A stretch of DNA of 64,000 nt, taken from NCBI RefSeq assembly GCF_003986935.1, contig NZ_RJZE01000025.1:1-64000 (forward strand), given 5' to 3'. The position numbers and the translations under genes are program-made. The notes under the pieces are model-generated. The model was not told the DNA's origin. It saw nothing but the letters and a program-made list of their open reading frames with translations, and searched no databases. This DNA is from Paraburkholderia kururiensis JCM 10599 = LMG 19447. GTDB lineage: Bacteria; Pseudomonadota; Gammaproteobacteria; Burkholderiales; Burkholderiaceae. This document shows positions 34,762 to 43,138 of the stretch, one piece after another (the first letter of the stretch is position 1; every line of letters starts with the position of its first letter).

Positions 34762-35505
34762 ATGAGCAATACCGATTTTCTGCTGGCGATCGAAGACCTG
34801 ACCGTGTCGTTCGACGGCTTCAAGGCCATCGATTCGCTGAACCTCTATATCGAGTCAGGCGAACTGCGCGTGGTGATTGGACCGAACGGCGCGGGAAAGA
34901 CCACGTTGCTCGATCTTATCTGCGGCAAGACGAGGGAAACGGCGGGCAGCATCAAGTTTCGCAACGAGGAGATTACGAAGCTTGCGGAGTTTCGCCGCGT
35001 GCGCAAGGGCATTGGTCGCAAGTTCCAGACGCCCTCCATCTACGAGAACCTCACGGTGGCGCAGAACCTGGAGGTGTCGTTTCCGCGTGGTCGGTCTGTG
35101 TTCGGTGCGCTCGCTTACCGCGCGGACGACGAAGTGACAGACCGCGTGTGCGCGGTGGCCGAGGAAATCGGCCTTGCTGCGTCGCTTGATCTTGAAGCCG
35201 GCCTGCTGTCGCATGGCCAGAAGCAATGGCTCGAAATAGGCATGCTGCTCATGCAGGATCCCGAACTACTGATGCTCGACGAGCCGATCGCCGGTATGAG
35301 CGTGCGAGAACGCGAACTGACGGCCGAACTGCTGGACCGCATCTGCCGCAACCGCTCGATGATCGTGATCGAGCACGACATGGCGTTCGTGGAACGCATC
35401 GCCCACAAGGTCACGGTGATGCATCAGGGCAAGATTCTCGCGGAAGGGCCCATGGCGCAGGTGCAGGCCGACCCGCGTGTGATCGATGTCTATCTTGGCC
35501 ACTGA
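34762..35505 (+). CDS. Urea/amide ABC transporter ATPase (UrtD-like)
   Basis: A 247-aa LivG-type ATPase with Walker A GPNGAGKTTLLDLICGKTR, Q-loop region KFQTPSIYENLTVAQNLE, signature LLSHGQKQWLEIGMLLMQ (an LSHG variant typical of UrtD) and Walker B LLMLDEPIAGMS. It partners the UrtE-like ATPase that starts 25 bp after its stop. Confidence 0.93.
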   Translation: MSNTDFLLAIEDLTVSFDGFKAIDSLNLYIESGELRVVIGPNGAGKTTLLDLICGKTRETAGSIKFRNEEITKLAEFRRVRKGIGRKFQTPSIYENLTVAQNLEVSFPRGRSVFGALAYRADDEVTDRVCAVAEEIGLAASLDLEAGLLSHGQKQWLEIGMLLMQDPELLMLDEPIAGMSVRERELTAELLDRICRNRSMIVIEHDMAFVERIAHKVTVMHQGKILAEGPMAQVQADPRVIDVYLGH

Positions 35506-35530
35506 ATTGGCGTTGAACGGAGGACAGATC

Positions 35531-36220
35531 ATGCTCGAAGTAGACGACCTTGTTGTGAGCTACGGCCAGAGCGAGGTGCTGCACGGTATCGGCTTTTCCG
35601 TCGGAAAGGGCGAAAGCGTGGCGGTGATGGGCCGCAACGGTATGGGCAAGACGACGCTCTTCAAGGCGCTGATCGGCATGCTGCCGGCCAATCGCGGCAC
35701 GGTGCGCGTGAGCGGTGCGGATGTGTCGAAAGACGAGAGTTATCGCCGTGTGGCCAAAGGCATTGGGTATGTGCCTCAAGGGCGGCAGATTTTCGCCTCG
35801 CTTACCGTGGAGGAGAACATTCGGACGGGACTCGAAAACGCGGCGTCTCAGCAGGTGCCCGACGATCTCTACGCGCTTTTTCCTGTGCTGTTCGACATGC
35901 GCCGGCGCAAGGGCGGCAATCTCTCGGGCGGTCAGCAACAGCAACTCGCCATTGCGCGCGCGCTCGCCACCGACCCGAAGGTGTTGCTGCTCGATGAGCC
36001 CACCGAAGGCATTCAGCCGTCGGTCATCAAAGACATCGCGAAGGCGCTGAACCAGATTCGCGCGACGCGCGACATCGCGATCGTCGTCTCGGAGCAGGTA
36101 TTGAGCTTCGCGCTCGACGTGGCTGACCGGCTGTTCGTGATCGAGGGCGGGCGCTTCGTGCATCAGAGCACCCGCGACGCCGGCGACACGGGCCGCATAC
36201 GCGAATACCTCTCTGTTTAG
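35531..36220 (+). CDS. Urea/amide ABC transporter ATPase (UrtE-like)
   Basis: A 229-aa LivF-type ATPase with Walker A MGRNGMGKTTLFKALIG, signature LSGGQQQQLAIARAL and Walker B VLLLDEPTEGIQPS, the last being typical of UrtE. ATG 35531 has CGGAGG 8-13 bp upstream. It is the last importer gene and is followed 35 bp later by formamidase. Confidence 0.93.
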   Translation: MLEVDDLVVSYGQSEVLHGIGFSVGKGESVAVMGRNGMGKTTLFKALIGMLPANRGTVRVSGADVSKDESYRRVAKGIGYVPQGRQIFASLTVEENIRTGLENAASQQVPDDLYALFPVLFDMRRRKGGNLSGGQQQQLAIARALATDPKVLLLDEPTEGIQPSVIKDIAKALNQIRATRDIAIVVSEQVLSFALDVADRLFVIEGGRFVHQSTRDAGDTGRIREYLSV

Positions 36221-36255
36221 CCCCTAACAAGTACGTGGATCAAGGAGTGAACGCA

Positions 36256-37494
36256 ATGGCTGAAACGCTCATCAAGGTCGATCTGAACCAGTCCGCCTAT
36301 GAAAACGAACAGGTTCACAACCGCTGGCACCCGGACATTCCGATGGCCTGCTGGGTGAACCCCGGCGACGATTTCGTTCTGGAGACCTACGACTGGACCG
36401 GCGGTTTCATCAAGAACGACGACAGCGCCGACGACGTGCGCGATATCGATCTCTCGATCGTCCATTTTCTGTCGGGACCGGTTGGCGTGCATGGCGCGGA
36501 GCCGGGCGACCTGCTCGTGGTCGATCTGCTCGACATCGGTGCGAAGGCCGACAGCCAGTGGGGCTTCAATGGCTTCTTCTCGAAAACGAATGGCGGTGGC
36601 TTCCTGACCGACCACTTTCCGCACGCGCAGAAATCCATCTGGGATTTCCACGGTCTTTATACGAGTTCGCGCCATATTCCGGGCGTCAACTTCGCGGGGC
36701 TGATTCATCCAGGGTTGATCGGCTGCCTGCCCGACCCGAAGCTGCTCGAAACGTGGAACGCACGCGAGACGGGGCTGATCGCGACGGCGCCGGAGCGCGT
36801 GCCGCCGCTCGCGAATCCGCCGTTTGCCGCAACGGCGCATATGGGCAAGCTGGCCGGCGAGGCGCGCGACAAGGCCGCTGCCGAAGGCGCGCGCACTGTG
36901 CCGCCGCGCGAGCACGGCGGCAATTGCGACATCAAGGACCTCTCGCGCGGATCGAAGGTGTTCTTCCCCGTCTACGTGGACGGCGCCGGCCTCTCAGTGG
37001 GCGACCTGCATTTCAGTCAGGGCGACGGCGAGATCACGTTTTGCGGCGCGATCGAGATGGCCGGCTGGGTGCACATGCGCGTGAACCTGATTAAAGGCGG
37101 CATGGAGAAATACGGCATCCGCAATCCCGTGTTCCAGCCAAGCCCGATTACGCCTGCCTACAACGACTATCTGATCTTCGAAGGCATTTCGGTGGACGAA
37201 CAAGGCGGCCAGCACTACCTCGACGTGACGGTGGCGTATCGCCAGGCGTGCCTCAATGCCATCGAGTATCTGAAGAAGTTCGGCTATTCAGGGGCGCAGG
37301 CGTATTCGCTGCTGGGGTGCGCGCCGGTGCAGGGGCATATCAGCGGCGTGGTGGACATTCCGAACGCGTGCGCGACGCTGTGGTTGCCTACGCAGATCTT
37401 CGACTTCGATATCCGCCCGAGCGCTCAGGGACCGCTTCGCCACGTGCAGGGCGGTGTGGACATGCCGTGCTCGCCGGATCTCGTGAAGTCGTGA
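36256..37494 (+). CDS. fmdA: Formamidase
   Basis: A 412-aa member of the FmdA/AmdA family (EC 3.5.1.49), which hydrolyses formamide (and slowly acetamide) to formate and ammonia. Recognised from the family-specific start (KVDLNQSAYENEQVHNRWHP) and internal stretches HFLSGPVGVHGAEPGD, GGFLTDHFPHAQKS, REHGGNCDIKDLSRGS and QGDGEITFCGAIEM. Full length for the family. AAGGAG sits 7 bp before ATG 36256. It is placed between the importer and FmdB, the gene order known from formamide-utilising bacteria. Confidence 0.95.
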   Translation: MAETLIKVDLNQSAYENEQVHNRWHPDIPMACWVNPGDDFVLETYDWTGGFIKNDDSADDVRDIDLSIVHFLSGPVGVHGAEPGDLLVVDLLDIGAKADSQWGFNGFFSKTNGGGFLTDHFPHAQKSIWDFHGLYTSSRHIPGVNFAGLIHPGLIGCLPDPKLLETWNARETGLIATAPERVPPLANPPFAATAHMGKLAGEARDKAAAEGARTVPPREHGGNCDIKDLSRGSKVFFPVYVDGAGLSVGDLHFSQGDGEITFCGAIEMAGWVHMRVNLIKGGMEKYGIRNPVFQPSPITPAYNDYLIFEGISVDEQGGQHYLDVTVAYRQACLNAIEYLKKFGYSGAQAYSLLGCAPVQGHISGVVDIPNACATLWLPTQIFDFDIRPSAQGPLRHVQGGVDMPCSPDLVKS

Positions 37495-37519
37495 ACCGCT
37501 GATTGATTCGGAGCCCAAT

Positions 37520-37864
37520 ATGCCGATCTACGACTTCGAGTGCGCAAATTGCGGGCCGTTCGCCGTCATGCGACGCATTGCAGACCGCGATATGCCCTGC
37601 CGTTGCGCGGATTGCGGTGGCGAGGCATCGCGCGTGATGACCGCGCCTGCGCTCGCATTGATGGCGGGCGCGAGCCGCATCGCGCAGGCAACCAACGAGC
37701 GTGCGGCTCACGCGCCGCGCCAGTCCGCGGACGGGCCGCCGCTTCGCCACCGGCCTGGCTGCAGTTGCTGCTCCAGTGGCCGCACGCCGCTTGCCGGTGC
37801 GAGCACGCAGACGTCGGCAGCACTCAAGCGGCCGGCGGGGCGCCCGTGGATGATCAGTCATTAG
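37520..37864 (+). CDS. fmdB: FmdB-type zinc-ribbon protein
   Basis: A 114-aa protein that starts MPIYDFECANCGPF, the diagnostic FmdB/CxxC_CxxC zinc-ribbon start, with Cys8/Cys11 and Cys29/Cys32 as a likely zinc site. A second Cys cluster (PGCSCCSS) lies near residue 85. FmdB proteins are found with fmdA and may regulate or assist amidase expression; the mechanism is not established. Cotranscribed with fmdA, 25 bp downstream. Confidence 0.88.
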   Translation: MPIYDFECANCGPFAVMRRIADRDMPCRCADCGGEASRVMTAPALALMAGASRIAQATNERAAHAPRQSADGPPLRHRPGCSCCSSGRTPLAGASTQTSAALKRPAGRPWMISH

Positions 37865-37943
37865 CCGCTAACCACTAACCACAGCGCGGGCCGTTGCGAC
37901 GGACCGCGCACCCGGATTACGCGTCTTCAAGGAGAAACGAGTC

Positions 37944-38969
37944 ATGCGACATGGTGATATTTCGAGCAGCCGTGACTGCGTGGGTGTTGCGGTCGTCAAC
38001 TACAAGATGCCGCGCCTGCACACGAAAGCCGAAGTGCTGGAGAACGCGCGCAAGATTGCCGACATGGTGGTCGGTATGAAGCAGGGGCTGCCTGGCATGG
38101 ACCTCGTCGTGTTCCCGGAATATTCGACGCACGGAATCATGTACGACCGCCAGGAGATGTTCGACACGGCGGCCACGATACCTGGAGAGGAAACCGAAAT
38201 ATTTTCGGCGGCGTGCCGCAAGGCCAACGTGTGGGGCGTATTTTCATTGACCGGCGAGCGGCACGAAGCGCATCCGGACAAGGTGCCGTACAACACGCTG
38301 ATCCTTATCGACAATCGCGGCGAGATCGTGCAGAAGTACCGCAAGATCATGCCGTGGACGCCGATAGAAGGCTGGTATCCCGGCGACCGTACGTACGTGA
38401 CGGAAGGGCCGAAGGGCATCAAGATCAGCCTCATCATCTGCGACGACGGCAACTATCCGGAAATCTGGCGCGATTGCGCGATGGGTGGCGCGGAACTCAT
38501 CGTGCGCTGCCAGGGGTATATGTATCCCGCCAAGGAGCAGCAGGTGATGGTCGCAAAGGCCATGGCGTGGATGAACAACACGTATGTCGCGGTAGCGAAC
38601 GCGACCGGGTGGGACGGCGTGTATTCGTACTTCGGTCATTCGGCGATCGTCGGCTTCGACGGGCGCACGCTAGGCGAGTGCGGCGAAGAAGAAATGGGTG
38701 TGCAGTACGCGGAGCTATCGCTCGGCATGATTCGCGACGCGCGGCGCAACATGCAGTCGCAAAACCATCTGTACAAGCTGCTTCATCGCGGCTACACGGG
38801 AACGCTTCATTCCGGTGACGGCGCCGACGGTGTGGCCGCGTGCCCGTTCGGGTTCTACCGGAAATGGATCGAAGACCCCGAAGGCACGCGGCGCGCGGTG
38901 GAGGCACTCACGCGCACCACGCCCGGCACGGCGGAGTGCCCGATAGAAGGTATCCCGCACGGCGAGTAG
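37944..38969 (+). CDS. amiE: Aliphatic amidase
   Basis: A 341-aa nitrilase-superfamily amidase (EC 3.5.1.4) that hydrolyses short amides such as acetamide and propionamide. It aligns without gaps to Pseudomonas aeruginosa AmiE over most of its length and keeps the catalytic Glu59 (FPEY), Lys134 (YRK), Glu142 and Cys166 (IICDDGNYP). The last about 60 residues are more diverged. AAGGAG precedes ATG 37944. Last gene of the amide operon; no terminator hairpin is evident before the insert that follows. Confidence 0.95.
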   Translation: MRHGDISSSRDCVGVAVVNYKMPRLHTKAEVLENARKIADMVVGMKQGLPGMDLVVFPEYSTHGIMYDRQEMFDTAATIPGEETEIFSAACRKANVWGVFSLTGERHEAHPDKVPYNTLILIDNRGEIVQKYRKIMPWTPIEGWYPGDRTYVTEGPKGIKISLIICDDGNYPEIWRDCAMGGAELIVRCQGYMYPAKEQQVMVAKAMAWMNNTYVAVANATGWDGVYSYFGHSAIVGFDGRTLGECGEEEMGVQYAELSLGMIRDARRNMQSQNHLYKLLHRGYTGTLHSGDGADGVAACPFGFYRKWIEDPEGTRRAVEALTRTTPGTAECPIEGIPHGE

Positions 38970-39128
38970 AGCCTTGGCCTCGGGCTGCGCAACGCTGGCG
39001 CAGGTTCGTTGCGTGCGGAGAAGAGCGGGCGGATTTCCGGTATCGGCCAACTTCGGCCAACGGCGCGGACTGGGTTGTAGACAGTCCAACGGCGGTTCTA
39101 GGCGAGACAACGGGCGGTCGGCGGCCTC

Positions 39129-39890
39129 CTAATAGGATCGCTTGCTCGCAGCCCCAGTCAGCCCGGTAATCGCCACGAGTTTTGGTGGCGCACCGTACCC
39201 CGACCGGGAAGACAATCGCAACGCCGTCTGCCCCTCGATCAATTGATGGGCAATCCAAGCTCGGTCTACAATTGGGCTAAAAAGAAGAATCCGTCCCATA
39301 AAGTTCGAGAATTCATCTTCGGCAAGAAGATCGACTCCATAGAAATGAAACGATTTACCAGAAGCGAGTAAATATCCTCTATGACCTACCACCTCAAGGA
39401 GGTTGACTACTATATCTCGCGTGGCAGGGGTATCAGGGCAATGGAAGTCTATTTGAGGTATATGTCGGATGGCCCCATCCTTACATTCGACCTTCGATGC
39501 GACTGCAAGAATTTTGTCGGGTGTGAGCGTAGCCTCAATAGCGCGAAGCTGGCTCGACGCCAAGCCTGAAGCGGGCAAGATCTGAAGATTGTCTGCAATC
39601 GGATTGTGATAAGTTGCTGCGCGGAAAATACCGATTGTCGGCGCGGCCGCGCGCATCGACATCGTCATAACGGCATCCCAAAACGGAAGAGAAGTGGCTG
39701 CCTTAAGTGACAAAGCCTGCTGGACGACATCTAGCTCTTCACTCGTCAGCTCTGCACGTTGCAGCAAAAGTGGCGCTAGATGCGGAGTAAACAGGGTGAT
39801 GTTCGCGATCGTTGGGTTTGCGCGCAAAACGGCCATGAAGACGTCGTATGCGTCCGAATGATCGGGTGTCAGGGTTTCAAGATATGTCAT
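39129..39890 (-). CDS. Possible primase-like (AEP superfamily) partner of the patatin protein
   Basis: A 253-aa protein without a confident family match. The C-terminal half has a pattern recalling archaeo-eukaryotic primases: IPQIDFH (Asp148, His150), ASGKSFHFYG (His182) and SPIVDR (Asp209, Arg210), spaced like motifs I-III of single-domain primase-like proteins. The N-terminal half is helical. ATG 39890 is chosen; it overlaps the patatin stop by 14 bp, giving translational coupling. An in-frame TTG at 39914 is an alternative. Base composition is clearly less G+C-rich than the flanks. A nucleic-acid sensor or regulator for the phospholipase is inference. Confidence 0.5.
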   Translation of the reverse strand: MTYLETLTPDHSDAYDVFMAVLRANPTIANITLFTPHLAPLLLQRAELTSEELDVVQQALSLKAATSLPFWDAVMTMSMRAAAPTIGIFRAATYHNPIADNLQILPASGLASSQLRAIEATLTPDKILAVASKVECKDGAIRHIPQIDFHCPDTPATRDIVVNLLEVVGHRGYLLASGKSFHFYGVDLLAEDEFSNFMGRILLFSPIVDRAWIAHQLIEGQTALRLSSRSGYGAPPKLVAITGLTGAASKRSY

Positions 39891-41850
39891 CGATCGTATG
39901 CATTGCAGATTCAATGTGACGAAAATTTTCGTAGTTCCAACCTTCGTAGCGATACTCCGGGCCTAAAGTACGGCCAATCACGCGAACCTGTGATAGCGGT
40001 AAGTGATTCGACGGCAAATTCCCGGTTGGATTTTCGACAACCACGCACGGAAACGTTTCGATCCCGCTATCGCGAGAATAAATGGCCCGTGATGTTCCTT
40101 CTACAAGAAGTAGTTTATCGCCATAAAGCTCGACAACAGGTGGCGTGACTATAGATTTCCCTTTAGCTAGCTGAATGGCGGCAGGCGTGAAGGGTGTTAT
40201 TTCAGCATTGCGGAATGCTTCATGGAGTAGATCGATCTGTTTCACCTTGAACTCACGACCGTAGCGAGCAAGCGAGTAAAGATCTTTTGTCGGAACAGTC
40301 CTAAAGGAAAGTCTCGTTCCGTTCACGCTGTACTGGCTCACCTTCCGAAGCCGACTTAGCACCTCCTTTTCGGTAATTTGCTCTAGACGTGGAGTGAAAT
40401 TGATCGTTTCATCATTGCCTGCAGGATGGAGAGCTTCCGACAACGTCGCGATAACGACAGCGTCATGTGGGGCGTGATATTGAGTGATTCCGGCCTTGTG
40501 ATCGTCGTCGACAGTTGGTGGTTTTACGAATGCACTGGCGTGGGCAGTTTTTCTATCGAATACGAAAGCCCGATATTTAATATCCGTGTATTGCACCTGG
40601 CAACCCAGCGCCGACAGCAAGCGCTCACGATAAGCCTCATTACCCTGCGCACTCTTGCCGTGCGGCAGACAAACTAATATAGGGACGTTGCGTAGCCTCA
40701 AATGCAAAAGCATTGGAAAAAGTGGGAAAACAAATCTACAGTCCAATTCAGAAATAATGAGCTCGCTAGCACTGGACGCACGTTCGATTAACGACGCGTT
40801 CAGCTCATCTGGACCTGGAATGATTCGACGGTTCGAACCCGAATTTCTTACATGAAGACCTTCTTCTTCAAAGAATTTCCGCGCGGCTTCCCTGCCGTTC
40901 GAAATCAATTGATCCACAGCTTCCTTTGTCATTATTGAAAAATCGGTGGCTTTCACCCCCCCTGTCGGAACCCGAATGGTGGGTATGTCACCTAACAAGG
41001 TTCCTTGAATTTCCTGATTACCGTCCACCACCGTGTCCGCGAGTCGCGAAAGCATATGTCCTGTTTCTTGCCTTGAATCGGCCTGTAATGCAAACGCCAA
41101 TACTCGGCTAGCCAGCGGTACGTCCGACGGTTCTTTGTTCGTGTAAACGAAGGAGGGCAGGTTCGATAGCACACCGCCGTCCACGTATTTTTCATCTACG
41201 GGTTGAAAATATATCGGTATCGAACAGGACGCGCGAACCGCCATAGCAACGGACTCTTCGGCAGTATTCTTTGAGCTCCAAACCTTTACCGCTCGCGAGG
41301 ATATATCTGTAGCAACGACCGATAAGGGAATTGGCAAATCCTTAAACCGAATAGGCCTGTCAAGGTCTTTGCCAATGACAAACCGAAGCCGCTCCTCCAT
41401 CCAATCTTCGATGTATTTACTAGAATACATTCCGTCATGGAATACAACCCCACCAATATCGAGGCCGGACCATCGCCTCAACGACAAGGCCCATTCCACT
41501 ATTCGAAGTAACATCCCTACTTTGCGTCGAGTCTTTGGTGCTTCGAATTTAGTAAAATCCAATTGCCTGAGCATTTCTTGAAGTTTGCTCGGCGACGCCC
41601 CGGCAGCTACCAGTGCTGCCGCGATTGAGCCCGCCGACGTGCCTGCCACTTCTACAAAACTTACGCCGGCTTGTTGGGCGACTTCGTACGCTCCTGCGAA
41701 AGCGGCAGCTCTGCAGCCACCGCCTTGGAATACCCCTAATGTTGATTGAAAGTATCTGGTCCGATTTCGCATCTCTTTTAACTCTTCTAAGGTATTGGAA
41801 GCTCTAGACGATTCATCGCGGTGAACCTGACGCAGACAAGCGTTGCTCAT
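39877..41850 (-). CDS. Patatin-like phospholipase with PLD-like C-terminal region, putative defence effector
   Basis: A 657-aa protein. The patatin domain (about residues 36-330) is intact: oxyanion loop FQGGGCRAAAF, nucleophile Ser72 in GTSAG, and Asp224 in VDGG. From about 355 to 450 the sequence follows the shape of a phospholipase-D-like module (ASELIISELD, RLRNVPILVCLPHG, RERLLSALGCQV, then YRAFVFDRKTAHASAF), but the HxK catalytic His is Arg, so it is probably inactive. A further about 200 residues are unassigned. CapV-like patatins degrade membranes in anti-phage systems. No CD-NTase is present. Alternative start: ATG 41772. Confidence 0.75.
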   Translation of the reverse strand: MSNACLRQVHRDESSRASNTLEELKEMRNRTRYFQSTLGVFQGGGCRAAAFAGAYEVAQQAGVSFVEVAGTSAGSIAAALVAAGASPSKLQEMLRQLDFTKFEAPKTRRKVGMLLRIVEWALSLRRWSGLDIGGVVFHDGMYSSKYIEDWMEERLRFVIGKDLDRPIRFKDLPIPLSVVATDISSRAVKVWSSKNTAEESVAMAVRASCSIPIYFQPVDEKYVDGGVLSNLPSFVYTNKEPSDVPLASRVLAFALQADSRQETGHMLSRLADTVVDGNQEIQGTLLGDIPTIRVPTGGVKATDFSIMTKEAVDQLISNGREAARKFFEEEGLHVRNSGSNRRIIPGPDELNASLIERASSASELIISELDCRFVFPLFPMLLHLRLRNVPILVCLPHGKSAQGNEAYRERLLSALGCQVQYTDIKYRAFVFDRKTAHASAFVKPPTVDDDHKAGITQYHAPHDAVVIATLSEALHPAGNDETINFTPRLEQITEKEVLSRLRKVSQYSVNGTRLSFRTVPTKDLYSLARYGREFKVKQIDLLHEAFRNAEITPFTPAAIQLAKGKSIVTPPVVELYGDKLLLVEGTSRAIYSRDSGIETFPCVVVENPTGNLPSNHLPLSQVRVIGRTLGPEYRYEGWNYENFRHIESAMHTIDDIS

Positions 41851-41919
41851 GACGCGAAAATGCTTACCCCCGCGGTGAGATACCCGATTCTACTGGAAAC
41901 GATGAATAACAAGCGTTCG

Positions 41920-42203
41920 CGGTTTGCCGGTGGCGATAGGCAAACCGGTGTGTGTTCACCGTAGATGCTCTAAGAGCATGGACGGCCGGAAGACCCCCGA
42001 AAGGAGGCGCTGGTCTAACAGCCCGGCGGACGGCGGAGATGGGTCGGGTCACGCCTTTTGCATCGCGAGCACGCCCGTGACGATCGCCGCGCACGGGCGT
42101 GGGGCTCTGGTCGGCGAGAAGGAGCCTTTCACGGTTCGTGGCACTTCATCATTCAGACGAATGCTCCTGGCCAGAAGGCGGACATGTCCGAGGCTCACTC
42201 GGA
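41920..42203. other. Intergenic region with clustered inverted repeats upstream of the patatin operon
   Basis: No credible gene is seen in 41851-42338. The region holds several perfect inverted repeats: CGGTTTGCC/GGCAAACCG (41920-41928 and 41939-41947), CGGTG/CACCG (41946-41961), the 15-bp palindrome ATGCTCT-A-AGAGCAT (41965-41979), CACGCCCGTG/CACGGGCGTG (42070-42079 and 42092-42101) and TCCGAG/CTCGGA (42187-42203). It may be operators, a structured RNA or an integration scar. Confidence 0.5.
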
Positions 42204-42338
42204 GGCGGCCAGATGGCTATTACACTCACCGGGCCGGCCACGACTGTTATGCCGCGAGGCTTCTCACGTAAGACGGTCTAAAGAGAAAACGGGCGTGATC
42301 GCGCCGATAGGTTGCGACCAGGCGGGCCGGCCGTTGTC

Positions 42339-43133
42339 TCATCCGATTGTCCGAACCACACCCCCGTCGACCCGCAACGCCGCACCCGTCGTGGCGGACG
42401 CCTGCTCCGAGCATGCGTACACAACCATGTTTGCAACTTCGTTCGTCGTGGCGAAACGGTTGATCAGCGATGTTGGCCGCGAAGTCTTCAGGAACTGTTG
42501 TTCAGCCTGCTCTTGCGTGATTCCCTGCTCTCGCGCGGTCGCCTTCATCCAGTTCGACAGGATTTCCGAACTGGTCGGGCCGGGAAGCACGGCATTGACG
42601 GTCACGCCCGTGCCGGCAACCAGTTCAGCCAGCCCTCTCGACACCGCGAGCATCGCGGTCTTGGTCACGCCGTAGTCGATCATTTCTTTCGGGACATTCA
42701 GGCCAGACTCGCTACTGACGAACACCACGCGCCCCCAGCCCTGCTTCGCCATTTTCGGCACGTAATGGCGGGCGGTGCGAACACCGCTCATCACGTTGAG
42801 CTGGAAGAGGTCGAGCCATTCGCGGTCGTCCTGTGCGAAAAAGTCGTTCAGTCGCGCTGTCCCTGCGTTGTTGACAAGAATGTCGGCGACCGGCGCGTGT
42901 GCAAACAAGGTCGCGCAGCCTTCGGGCGTCGCAACGTCGGCGGCAACGCCAGTCAGTTCCGCGTCCGGCAGGATCGCGCGCATTTCGCGCAGCGCGGCAT
43001 CGACCCGCTCCTGGGTTCGGCCGTTGACTACGACCGCAGCGCCTGCCCGCGCCAGGCCCTCGGCAATTGCGCGGCCGATTCCCGCTGTAGAGCCCGTAAC
43101 GATTGCCTTGCGGCCATTGAGTTCGATCTTCAT
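42339..43133 (-). CDS. Short-chain dehydrogenase/reductase
   Basis: A 264-aa classical SDR with cofactor motif TGSTAGIGRAIA, ILVNNAGTA, catalytic Ser in VVFVSSESG and Tyr/Lys in YGVTKTA. The loop with EQGITQEQAEQQFL and TSLINRFATTNEVANM marks the 3-oxoacyl-ACP-reductase-like subgroup. GGAGA lies upstream of ATG 43133. It is the last gene of a four-gene operon with two SRPBCC proteins and an NADP oxidoreductase, 5 bp after the SRPBCC stop. The substrate is unknown. Confidence 0.9.
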   Translation of the reverse strand: MKIELNGRKAIVTGSTAGIGRAIAEGLARAGAAVVVNGRTQERVDAALREMRAILPDAELTGVAADVATPEGCATLFAHAPVADILVNNAGTARLNDFFAQDDREWLDLFQLNVMSGVRTARHYVPKMAKQGWGRVVFVSSESGLNVPKEMIDYGVTKTAMLAVSRGLAELVAGTGVTVNAVLPGPTSSEILSNWMKATAREQGITQEQAEQQFLKTSRPTSLINRFATTNEVANMVVYACSEQASATTGAALRVDGGVVRTIG

Positions 43134-43138
43134 GGCAC

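Noticed and set aside
31260..36220. Labelling the importer as a urea (urt) system
   Set aside because: No urease or urea carboxylase gene is in the window; the operon continues with formamidase and aliphatic amidase, so amide import is the safer call and urt names are used only as family descriptors.
40820..40860. GGTTCGAA-like T-arm sequence suggesting a tRNA
   Set aside because: No acceptor stem, anticodon arm or CCA context; the sequence is inside the patatin coding region.
39129..41850. CBASS system with CapV-type patatin
   Set aside because: The partner lacks the GS...DxD nucleotidyltransferase signature of CD-NTases, and no ubiquitin-like or HORMA/TRIP13 genes are adjacent.
41924..42271. 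Small Arg-rich open frames in the inverted-repeat region
   Set aside because: Composition is that of random high-G+C frames; stems rather than codons explain the region better.
39000..42338. Attachment-site direct repeats flanking the lower-G+C insert
   Set aside because: I compared both edges by eye and found no convincing direct repeat, no integrase and no tRNA target.
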